From: JAMZMI01 sp039970095
GTDB lineage: Bacteria; Bacteroidota; Bacteroidia; Cytophagales; Cyclobacteriaceae
Reading direction: 5' to 3'
Assembly: GCA_039970095.1 (NCBI GenBank)
Contig: JBDVMP010000099.1
Coordinates: forward strand, 48,910-112,909
DNA length: 64,000 bases
A program made the translations under genes and the position numbers. The stretch's first letter is position 1. Every line of letters begins with the position of its first letter. Positions 17,249-27,000 of the stretch are shown here, in pieces. Below the pieces are notes generated by a model that did not search any database, was not told the DNA's origin, and saw only the letters and a list, made by a program, of their open reading frames with translations.

Positions 17249-17898
17249 TGCTCAAGAAATACTGCCTAACCTTACTTTTTTCAATTCCACTTTTCGTCTT
17301 TGCGCAGACCTACATGGACACCCACGATCCTAAAAGTAGTGATGTCAAATCCCTGCTAGGCAAGGAAAATGAGTTTGCGGGATTTGGAGGATTTGACACC
17401 AAGCTATCCAAAATCAATGATGACCGAACACTTCTGCTCGGTATGTATGGAGGTGTGATTGTAAACAGAAACTATCTGCTTGGTTTTGGAGGTTATGGGC
17501 TGGCCAGCAAGAATGACTTTAGGGGGGCTTATCCAGATGATGCTACTCAGCGCAAGCTTAACCTACATGGAGGATATGGTGGTGTGATTCTGGGAGCGAC
17601 CGTGTTTACCAGAGAGATTGTGCACCTCAGCTTCCCTGTACTCTTTGGTGGAGGCTCAATTGATGTGGTTGACGAAAAGTTCGGTGATACTTTCACTAAT
17701 GTAGATGTCACTATTGAGCAATCTGCTTTTTTTGTGGTGGAGCCACATGCTCAGATTGAAATCAATATTACCAAAAAATTCAGAATAGCAGGAGGTGTTT
17801 CTTATCGTTATGTGACGGCTTCTTCTTTCAAAAATCTGGAAGACGAAGACCTCTCAGGTCTGACTTCTACCTTGTCTTTTAGATTTGGGAGGTATTGA
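17248..17898 (+). CDS. Secreted/outer-membrane protein of unknown function
   Basis: A 216-aa protein with a signal peptide (FSIPLFVFAQ). It is rich in Gly and aromatic residues, with barrel-like strands (VIVNRNYLLGFGGYGLAS) and a C-terminal STLSFRFGRY. It is the last gene of the ECF-linked string. No named family was recognised. Confidence 0.6.
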   Translation: MLKKYCLTLLFSIPLFVFAQTYMDTHDPKSSDVKSLLGKENEFAGFGGFDTKLSKINDDRTLLLGMYGGVIVNRNYLLGFGGYGLASKNDFRGAYPDDATQRKLNLHGGYGGVILGATVFTREIVHLSFPVLFGGGSIDVVDEKFGDTFTNVDVTIEQSAFFVVEPHAQIEINITKKFRIAGGVSYRYVTASSFKNLEDEDLSGLTSTLSFRFGRY

Positions 17899-17927
17899 CC
17901 GAACCAGTGACCTAATCGGATAATTTT

Positions 17928-18338
17928 CTACATAAAAACATTCTCCAGATACTGATTGCGTATGTTTCGGTAGGTGTTAAAGTCTGAATCGATAGTGGCT
18001 ATTTGCTTGTATCCAAGTTGCTCCGCAGCGACCATCAGTGATCCATCTGCCAAATCCATGGGCACGTCATCATACTTTTCTATAAGCTCTTTAACTCTTG
18101 AGATTTTATCATTCTCTATGTTGTAGAGTTTGAGTCCTCCACGCTCGATCCAGGTGAGAAAGTTGGCTTGCACGTGCGTGCTAAAATCTAGCATATGCAT
18201 GACTTCAGTGATTACTGGCCAGGTGGTCCAAAGTGTGCCGTCAAATATTCGAATGAAGTTGATGCTGTTCTGATGATACTGATCGCTCTTGTCAAACAAG
18301 GCAATAAGTGGGCCGGCATCAATGAGAATGTTTCTCAC
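17928..18338 (-). CDS. VapC-like PIN-domain toxin
   Basis: A 136-aa PIN-domain ribonuclease. The acidic metal-binding residues are visible: LIDAGPLIALFD near the N-terminus, TEVMH in the middle, and MDLADGSL and TIDSDF towards the end. Such toxins cut tRNA or rRNA when the antitoxin is lost. The gene overlaps the upstream antitoxin gene by 20 bases, the usual vapBC order. Confidence 0.88.
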   Translation of the reverse strand: MRNILIDAGPLIALFDKSDQYHQNSINFIRIFDGTLWTTWPVITEVMHMLDFSTHVQANFLTWIERGGLKLYNIENDKISRVKELIEKYDDVPMDLADGSLMVAAEQLGYKQIATIDSDFNTYRNIRNQYLENVFM

Positions 18339-18567
18339 GTAGTTTTTCCTTTATGGATTGCTTGTAAGAAATAGAAGCATTGGTGTTACCGCTCCCTTCA
18401 GTACCGAATAGATCCTCTCCAGCTTCAAAAGGAGATTGAGAGGCCTTTTCTTTGGATAAGTAAAGCGCCAAAGCCTCCTTTACCACGTCAGACTTGGTGA
18501 TGTGGTTTTGCTTACTGTAGGAGTTAAGCTTTCTTTCGAGTTCTTTATTTAACCTTACATTCAACAT
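18319..18567 (-). CDS. Ribbon-helix-helix antitoxin (VapB-like)
   Basis: An 82-aa protein. The first 45 residues form a ribbon-helix-helix fold (MLNVRLNKELERKLNSYSKQ, then TKSDVVKEALALYLS). The tail, rich in Ser and Lys, should bind the toxin. I chose the ATG at 18567; a frame upstream to 18588 would read through the operator repeats. The tandem 11-bp repeats directly upstream fit autoregulation. Confidence 0.85.
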   Translation of the reverse strand: MLNVRLNKELERKLNSYSKQNHITKSDVVKEALALYLSKEKASQSPFEAGEDLFGTEGSGNTNASISYKQSIKEKLREKHSH

Positions 18568-18589
18568 TGTAATACAAGCGTAATACAAG
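18568..18589 (-). promoter_or_regulatory. Tandem 11-bp repeat, probable antitoxin operator
   Basis: GTAATACAAG occurs at 18569-18578 and again at 18580-18589, one DNA turn apart. The two units fill the whole 22-bp gap between the antitoxin ATG and the upstream stop codon. Ribbon-helix-helix repressors bind such phased tandem repeats as stacked dimers. Confidence 0.55.
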
Positions 18590-19795
18590 TTAGTCGATTT
18601 TCAAACAACTTAACAAATCCGTTCCATTTTTCTCATTTCTAAACGCAATCAAAAACCTCTCACCACCATCTTTGAGTTTGAATTTCTTTTTGATTTGCTC
18701 TGGAGTCAGCGGGTAATTTTTGGAAATGACATTCGCTTTTCCTTCGGGGAAATGCACTTTAATGTTTTTCTTATCGACCCCTCCAAGGGTCTTAAATATT
18801 CGTCCCGGAAAATTATTGATCAATTCCTCCGAAGTGTAAAGGTGCGTGTTGGGGGCGATCTTGCTTAAGCCAAAAGAGGCAGCAACTGACCGGAAAGCGC
18901 CAGCCTTACGGATAGAGGCATTTGGTTCATAAATGTAAGACTGTGGAGAGGTATAATTTACCTCAGTGTCTTTTTCGCCAGACAAGTCAAATGATAACAG
19001 CTCTTCTGTATCAGATTTCAGATTTATACAGTGAATAGTCGCCTGTTCAGTAAAACCAAAATCCAGTAGAAACAAGATTTCTTTACATTCGTTGTTCAGG
19101 CTCACCACGTGCACTTCTTTCACAAAGCTAAGTTGCTTTATACCCAGAGTGATGTCGATCATGGGTGCCGCTTTGATCAGCACCTGCTTTGCCTTTGCCC
19201 GAAACTGCGGCATCAGTTCTATCACATTTGGGCTGCAGTCCTCGAATAAAAAGACTTTCTTTTTGTGTGAATCTCTACGAGCAGGGTCTATGAAGAATGT
19301 GGCTTTTCCATCGAAGGTTTTCAGATAATCTTCGGCTTTTTGATTGAAGGTTTCAATGGGCTTTTCGGTCAGCACTTTGGCGTTGTGACGAAAAACGACG
19401 CTTAACCACTCATCCATTTCCACATGTGTGGCCTTGTCAAATTGGGAACTCAATGTGAGCAAATCTACTCCCATTCCTCCGGTAAGGTCAACCAGGTGCT
19501 TCCCTTTTAAAATCGACCTTTTGTATTCGGCAGTTCTTTCAGATGAGGATTGCTCTATGGATAGGGGTGGGGGCAGGATCAATCCGTTTGTTTGATGCCA
19601 AGTAGGGAGCTTGTCTTTAGCCTTTCTCCGACTCAGTATTTGGTCGGCGGCCAGCTTCAGGTCAATGCCATCTGGTGCTTTTCCAAGTAGAAGCTGATTC
19701 ACATTTGCGGCCTCATTTGCGTTCACAAAAGCTGTAAACCCCGCTGAGGTGAGTTGTTGCAGTCGTTCTGATATGGAGTTGTTTACAAGGGACAT
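18590..19795 (-). CDS. Class I SAM methyltransferase with THUMP-like C-terminal domain
   Basis: A 401-aa protein of a family common in Bacteroidota. The N-terminus is helical. The Rossmann domain has motif I near residues 98-110 (HLVDLTGGMGVDLL) and the catalytic-loop-like IDPARRD near 170. The C-terminal THUMP/ferredoxin-like part includes NFPGRIFKTLGG and ISKNYPLTPEQIKKKFKL. RNA is the likely substrate, by analogy with THUMP methyltransferases; this is not demonstrated. Confidence 0.8.
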   Translation of the reverse strand: MSLVNNSISERLQQLTSAGFTAFVNANEAANVNQLLLGKAPDGIDLKLAADQILSRRKAKDKLPTWHQTNGLILPPPLSIEQSSSERTAEYKRSILKGKHLVDLTGGMGVDLLTLSSQFDKATHVEMDEWLSVVFRHNAKVLTEKPIETFNQKAEDYLKTFDGKATFFIDPARRDSHKKKVFLFEDCSPNVIELMPQFRAKAKQVLIKAAPMIDITLGIKQLSFVKEVHVVSLNNECKEILFLLDFGFTEQATIHCINLKSDTEELLSFDLSGEKDTEVNYTSPQSYIYEPNASIRKAGAFRSVAASFGLSKIAPNTHLYTSEELINNFPGRIFKTLGGVDKKNIKVHFPEGKANVISKNYPLTPEQIKKKFKLKDGGERFLIAFRNEKNGTDLLSCLKID

Positions 19796-19840
19796 TTCAC
19801 AACTAAATTAGCTTTTTACCTCCCCTCCCCAAAGGATAAT

Positions 19841-19890
19841 AAAAAAACCCTTTGTCCACCTGAGCTTGTCGAACGGTAAACAAAGGGCTT
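19841..19890 (-). terminator. Rho-independent terminator of asd
   Basis: Read on the minus strand, AGCCCTTTGT pairs with ACAAAGGG and is followed by a run of seven T. The loop contains TTCGACAAGCTCAGG, a sequence I recall from dispersed intergenic repeats in many bacteria. It lies 24 bases after the asd stop. Confidence 0.75.
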
Positions 19891-19913
19891 ACATGATTTA
19901 AAATACTGTCTTA

Positions 19914-20903
19914 TTAAGCCAGGCTATTTTCGATCAGGTACTGAGCTATTTGTACAGCATTGGTAGCGGCACCTTTTCTCAGGTTGTCAGCTACGATCCA
20001 CATGTTTACCGTGTTGGCCTGAGACTCGTCCCTTCTGATCCTGCCAATGAAAACTTCGTCCTTTCCGTGAGAGTTGAGTGGCATAGGATATACATTGTTA
20101 GTCACGTCATCTTCTATCACCACACCTGGCACGCTAGCCATGAGTGCTGTCAATTCCGCCACGTCAAAGTCGTTTTTGAACTCAATGTTTACCGACTCGG
20201 AGTGCCCACCCATGGTAGGGATACGCACGCAGGTAGTTGTTACCTCTATGCTCTCATCTCCCATGATCTTCTTGGTCTCCTTGATCATTTTCATTTCCTC
20301 TTTGGTGTATCCATTTTCTTGGAACACATCAATATGAGGAAGCACGTTCATATCTATTTTGTATGGGTAAACCTTCTCTCCATCTTTTCCGGCACGTTCG
20401 TCCATCATTTGATCTACTGCAGCTTTACCTGTCCCTGTTACCGATTGGTATGTAGACACCACAATTCTCTTGATGCCATAACGCTCATGAAGCGGTTTCA
20501 ATGGAAGCACCATCTGTATGGTAGAGCAGTTTGGGTTGGCAATGATCCTGTCATCAATTCTTAAAACGTCACCGTTTACTTCCGGCACAACCAACTTTTT
20601 GGTTGGGTCCATTCGCCAGGCAGAAGAGTTATCGATCACGATTGTTCCTTTTTCTGCAAATTTTGGCGCCCACTCCAGAGACGTGCTGCCTCCAGCCGAA
20701 AACAATGCGATATCCGGAGCAGCAGCTACTGCATCTTCCAATCCGATCACTGTATATTCCTTGCCCTTGTAAGTCATCTTCTTGCCTGCAGATCTTGCAG
20801 ATGCTACTAACAATAGTTCGTCGAAAGATACTCCTCGCTCTTCCATGACCTTCAGAATCTCCGTGCCTACCAGGCCGGTTGCTCCAACAACAGCGATTTT
20901 CAT
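19914..20903 (-). CDS. asd: Aspartate-semialdehyde dehydrogenase
   Basis: The enzyme reduces aspartyl phosphate to aspartate semialdehyde with NADPH, the branch point to lysine/diaminopimelate, threonine and methionine. It is 329 aa, with the Rossmann motif VVGATGLVGTEIL at residues 5-17, catalytic C126 in NPNCST, and the acid/base region RIPTMGGHSE. The length is typical of the bacterial class. It stands alone with its own terminator. Confidence 0.97.
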   Translation of the reverse strand: MKIAVVGATGLVGTEILKVMEERGVSFDELLLVASARSAGKKMTYKGKEYTVIGLEDAVAAAPDIALFSAGGSTSLEWAPKFAEKGTIVIDNSSAWRMDPTKKLVVPEVNGDVLRIDDRIIANPNCSTIQMVLPLKPLHERYGIKRIVVSTYQSVTGTGKAAVDQMMDERAGKDGEKVYPYKIDMNVLPHIDVFQENGYTKEEMKMIKETKKIMGDESIEVTTTCVRIPTMGGHSESVNIEFKNDFDVAELTALMASVPGVVIEDDVTNNVYPMPLNSHGKDEVFIGRIRRDESQANTVNMWIVADNLRKGAATNAVQIAQYLIENSLA

Positions 20904-21028
20904 TTTATTTGCTTTTTGATTGAAAAATTAAATGAAGCCACATGTTCGTGAATTCATTTTAAAATAATTTGATAATTGGTTTAGCCGAAATATTAATCGG
21001 TATTTTTAACGAACGGCGAATTTAATAT

Positions 21029-24000
21029 ATGATGATCGTAAGAACCACAGTTTCAGCCATAATACTGCTTTTTTGTATAAACGCTTTCGCACAGGTGGTT
21101 GATGATTTTTCTGATGGTGATTTTACAAACGGTCAACTGTGGTCTGGAGATGATGCCCAATTTCAAATCACAGGAGAGCAACTCAACTCTTTCGGGCCGT
21201 CCGCATCCGCGGAATTGTACCTCTCCACTCCCAATACTTTGATTGACAACACGGTTTGGGAGTTTTTCATTCAAATAAATGGATCTGCACCTTCTGGCTC
21301 TAACAAGGTTCGGGTCTATTTGGTATCTGATATTGCGGATTTGGAGGGAGATGCAGATGGCTACTACCTGGAAATAGGCCAGACGAGCGATGATTTTTTG
21401 AATTTGAAACGGAGTGATGCTGGATCTGGCACGACCATACTTAGCGGAACTACTGTTTTTGACAATGAAGTGAGGGTGCATATAGAGCGAACATCTAATG
21501 GAGATTGGAGTCTAAGTGCTGATCATTCCGGCGGCACTACTTTTACAAGTGAAGGCTCTGTTACTGACAATACTTACACCTCTACGGCATTCTTTGGTTT
21601 TGTTGTGAACCATACCTCTAGCCGTAGTGATGATTACTTTTTGGACGATGTGTTGATTGATCAGGTTCAAGTCGCCGACGCAACAGTTAATTCAAAGACG
21701 TCCATATCCGTGACTTTTAATCAGGAACTCGGGCAGGCGGATGCCGAAAATGAAGCGAACTATTCCATTTCGGGGATTACCATAAATACTGCCACAAAAA
21801 GTGAAAATACTGTCACGCTTGGTTTTGATGGAACAACGCCCCTTACGACAAGCGATTATGAGCTTATCATTGGTTCAGGATTGACCAAGAATGACCCAAT
21901 TACATACGACTTTTCTTACCTTCAGCTCGATTTGTCGGGGGTTCTCACGCTTTCCTCCACGGAGCTGATTCTGGATTTTAACGATCATCTGGATGCTGCG
22001 TCGGCTCAAACATTGCTTAATTATACAGTGGACAATGCTGTCGGAAATCCGTCTTCTGCCTTGATTGATGGGGCTGACAATTCTAAAGTGGCACTGACCT
22101 TTACGAACCCTTTTTCCGAAGGAGTCAATTATCAACTTACATCGATTGGCGTAGAAAATGCAGATCAAAACAGCACTTTCTCAGGCTCTGCCAATTTTGA
22201 TTTTGTGATCCCTTTAATAGTTGAGTCTACAAGCGTGCAATCAGAAACAGAGCTTTTGGTCTCGTTCAACAAAGACCTGGACCAGACCACAGCGGAAGCC
22301 AGCATCAACTACTCGGTAGATGAAGGAATTGGAAACCCGTCTTCGGCGGTACTGCAGGAAGATGGCCAGTCCGCTCTGCTCACTTTTGCTACAGCCTTTG
22401 TAGATGCAGATTATATATTGACTGTGTCCGACGTGGAAGACACAGACAGCAATGTGATCAATGTTTCCGGCAATACATCGAGCTTTAGTTATCTGCCGCT
22501 CGCAATAGCTGGAGCTGAGCAAGTGGATTATGAAAATATCCGTGTTGGGTTTAACCAAAAAGTAGATGATACGTCTGCCTCACTTCTCAACAATTATCAG
22601 ATTGAGGAAATGAACCCATCTGCCGCCGTGCTCGATGCTTCTGATTCTAGTGTTGTATTGACTTTTTCTAGTTTGGTAAATAAGTCATACGAGATCTCAA
22701 TCTCTGGTGTGAAGAACCAAACAACCAATTCTTCTTTGGATGCCCAGGTGAGCATTGTTTTCGAAAAACCAACAGCTTTTCGAGATATCATCATCAACGA
22801 ACTCATGCCTGACCCAAACCCATCCGTGGGTCAGCCGATAGCAGAATTCGTGGAGTTGTACAACAGGACAACCAGTGACATTACCATTGAGAACTTTACC
22901 CTGACAGGCGCTACAATACCTGCTATTACCATCTCGGCCAATGGTTACGTTTTGATCTGTTCCACTTCGGACTATAGCAATTTTTTCTCCGGGCTTTCTA
23001 ATGCCGTTGGTCAGTCTGGTTTTGATGCACTCTCCAACGTTGGAGATGAGGTGGTACTCAAAGATCAATTCGGAAACCTTATAGATAGTGTGGCTTATGA
23101 CCTTTCCTGGTATGATTCGGACAAAAAAGATGATGGAGGATATTCGCTTGAGTTAATTAATCCAAACCAGCCGTGTAGTGGAGACAACAATTGGACGGCT
23201 TCTTCAGATGCCACGGGCGGCACACCGGGGATTCAAAATGCCGTTTTTTCTGATGCGCCTGATACTATTGGTCCGGAAATTACGGATGTTAACATTGACT
23301 CACCTACGAGTTTTACGGTTCTTTTCAATGAGCCAATAGATGAGTCTTCGGCTATGGTTTCTTCTATATCCGTTCCCGACAACACCATATTGACTGTTGA
23401 AGCGCAGAGTCTGGCTGAGTACAAAGTGACGTTGCAAGAGGAGCTCACATCTGAGGTTTCTTATCAGATTGGGTTTTCGGGGATTACGGATTGCGCGGGA
23501 AATGAAATTACCACTGATTCGTATAGCTTCTATTATGATATCACTCCGCCGCAGTTTTCCGAGTTGGTTGTTTTATCAGCTAATGAAATAGCGGTCAAGT
23601 TTCATGAGACAATCAATGAAACAGAGGCTGAAAGAGAATCTAATTTTGCTTTGGGAGTAGAAGAGCCTGACCGGGCTTTACTCCAGGACTCAGCTGAATA
23701 TCGGGTTCAACTTGAGTTTGAATCTGCATTCGTAGAGGGGCAGACCTATATGATTTCTTTCGAAAATATGAAAGACACGCTGGGTAACACATCGGATCTG
23801 CAGCAAGTGACATTTACTTATGAAAATGATATTGATACTGCTTACGTAGTGGCACCAAATATCCTGGCATTGAGATTTGATGAAAAGCCCACGATCGCCT
23901 CTGCTCAGAATATATCCAATTACATAATGGAGAACACAGGTCACCCACAGTCGGTGGCCATTGATGAGGCAGATTCTGCATTAGTGCGACTCTCGTTTGA

Positions 24001-27000
24001 GGAAAATTTTGTCGAGAATGATGAGGTATTGGTTTATCTGGAAAATTTCAAAAACAAATCTTCAAATGCAATTATGGTCACTCCTGCTGCGGTCTTCATT
24101 TATGACACAAGAGCACCGGATGTGGTAGAATGGCAGGTGTCGGATGCCAAAACTTTGAGATTGCAATGGGGTGAAAAAATCAATCAGAATATCGCTTCTT
24201 CATCTACGAGATATACGCTTGAAGATGGAGCTCATCCGCAGGCAGTTCAGGTGGTTTCTGACAGTGCAGTAGTCTTGACATTTTCTAGTGAGTTTGAAGT
24301 AGAAAAGCAGAAGACTATCTCAGTTTTGGGAGTGTCTGACCTGTATGGAAATGTGTTCTCTTCTTCGCGCAAAACGAATTTCGTTTATGACCCAATTGCT
24401 CCTGTTTTACAGAAAGTAATCCGATCGGGTGAAAAGACGCTGAGAGTCTCATACCATGAAAAGCTTCTGCCCGATTCTCTGGCGAAGCTTACTAACTTCC
24501 AGTTGGGTGGCGCAAATCCGATCGACTACTCAATACAAGGACCTGACTCACTTGAAATCACGTTTTCTTTTGCGAGCATACCTGATGGGGATATTTCCTT
24601 CCTTATTCAAAACCAGATGGACTTGTATGGAAATATTGCCCTTGACACTACTCTAAGCCTCAATACAGCCGCTCCTTTCATCTCGGACGTTTTGGCCAAA
24701 ACAGATTCAACTGTCTTTGTGGTGTTTAGCGAAGCAATGAGTAGTTCGATTGATGATGTGACTAATTATTCGATTGAAGGGCGGGTGGTCAATACGGTCA
24801 ACAGGGTCGATGATGTTAGCGTTGAGTTATTGATTAGTGGTCATTTGCAAGATGGCGATTCCCTTAGTTTAGAAACTTCGGGCCTGGCTGATCAAAATGA
24901 CGATTTGGTGCAAAATGACAATGTTGACCTGAAGTTTGAGACGCTGTTCGATCGGTATCAGATCATAGACTCCAAGACCATAGACCTTGTATTTGATACG
25001 GATTTTTCGAGCGTTGCTGCCACTAATTTTTATCTGGATGAAGGTGCCGCACAGCTGGCTGTATTGGATGGGGATGATAAGAACATCGTTCGACTGTTTT
25101 TCAACTCACCTGTTGATCAGGTTGCAAAAGTGCTGAGTTGGAAAGAACTGTCGGACAAATATGGGCGGCAGCTGCCGGCCTATTCTGTAAACGTCCAAAT
25201 TGACGAGCACGCACCAGAACTGATGGAGTTGGCGAGTGATTTCTTTAGTCAATTGATACTCACATTTAGTGAGGAATTAGAAGAGGAAGCTGCAGAATCG
25301 CTCAATCTTTTCAGTGTCATTGGAATCGGAAGCCCGACGGATCTGAATTATGATGGTGACAAGAAAATCGTCTTGGATTTCAACGACAGACTTACCACCG
25401 GAGAGGTGTACCAATTGGTGATAGACCACCTGCCTGACTTACATGGCAATTTTCTAATCGATGATACAACGGCGTTTACCTACCAGCCCCCCGCTCTACC
25501 AGCCCCGGGTGAGATTCTCATAACCGAAATCATGGCAGATCCTTCTCCGTCCATCGAGCTACCAGAGACTGAGTATGTGGAGTTATACAATAATGGCTCA
25601 CGGACGATTAATCTCAAGGCATTACGGTTTTATGATGAGTCTGGCTCTGTTTCTCTTCCAGACTATGATCTAGTGGCCGGTGATTACGTGATTATGGCCT
25701 CTACGTCAAATGCCGTCAGCTTTGAGATATCAAATGCCGTAGGTGTATCTGGATTTCCATCTCTTGGTAACTCAGGCGAGTTTATCGCAATCAGGAATGT
25801 GAGTGGAACATGGATAGATGAGGTTGAATATGATTCTGACTGGTACAGAGACACTGAAAAGGACGATGGGGGCTATAGTCTGGAGCTGATCAATCCTGAA
25901 TCTTCTTGCTTTGGAAAGGCAAATTGGACTGCTTCTATCTCCGAGACAGGAGGAACCCCGGGGGCTCAAAATTCGGTTTACAGTCTCGATCCTGACGCTG
26001 ACCCACCGACGGTCGTTTCTTACGATATATTGTCGGCCACTGCCATTCAGGTCAATTTCAGCGAACCAATGGATAGTTTAAGTTTGGCCAACGGCTCTTT
26101 TGAAATATCGGATTTGGATATCGTAAAGCTCGATGTGTTGGGTCTGTATTTTGAGTCTGTTAAAATCTCTTTTGATAATGACCTGTCCGAAGGGCAGGTC
26201 TATGATTTGACGCTTAGCGAATTGAGCGATTGCTCAGGAAATGTCATGGTCGAAACAACTCTTGAATTTGGGCTTGGTCGAACGCCATCATTCAATGAAA
26301 TATTGATCACGGAGATCATGTCCGACCCTGATCCCGTAGTAAAAGATTTGCCAAATTCGGAATACATTGAAATTTACAACGCTACGGATGATTTGATTTC
26401 CCTGACAGGTCTGATGATAGCTGATGCGGGAGATACTACCAGCCTTTCTGCTCAGATGATGCCAGCAGGTAGCCACCTTATTTTATGTCCAAATTCGTCA
26501 GTTGAAGATTTTGCGGCCATTGGGTCATCTATGGGAGTGTCCAACTGGCCTTCACTTTCCAACGCGGGAGAAGTGTTGAGTCTTTTTGTGCAGGAGGATT
26601 TGATTTTCTCGGTGACCTACGATCAGGACTGGCATGATGATGAGAAGTCAAGTGGAGGATATTCGCTGGAGATGAAAGATGTGACGAACCCGTGTGGAGA
26701 TAGGTTGGTATGGGGCAGTGCACTCAGTGAGAATGGCGGGACGCCCGGCAGTACCAATTCAAATGTGGAAAGTGTGCCGGATAGCTTTGGTCCAAATTTG
26801 ATTGCTGCTTTTGTGACCGAACCTAATCAGGTGAGGCTCGATTTCGACGAAAACCTTAACCCTTTTGCGGACGAAACAATTTTGATTTCCACCACTCCTT
26901 CCTTGACTGTCACGGCAGTTGATTTTGTCAGCAGCACCCAACTCCAAATGACACTGGGCGCAGACCTTGAGACCAACTCGATTTATGAAGTTGAGGTTAG

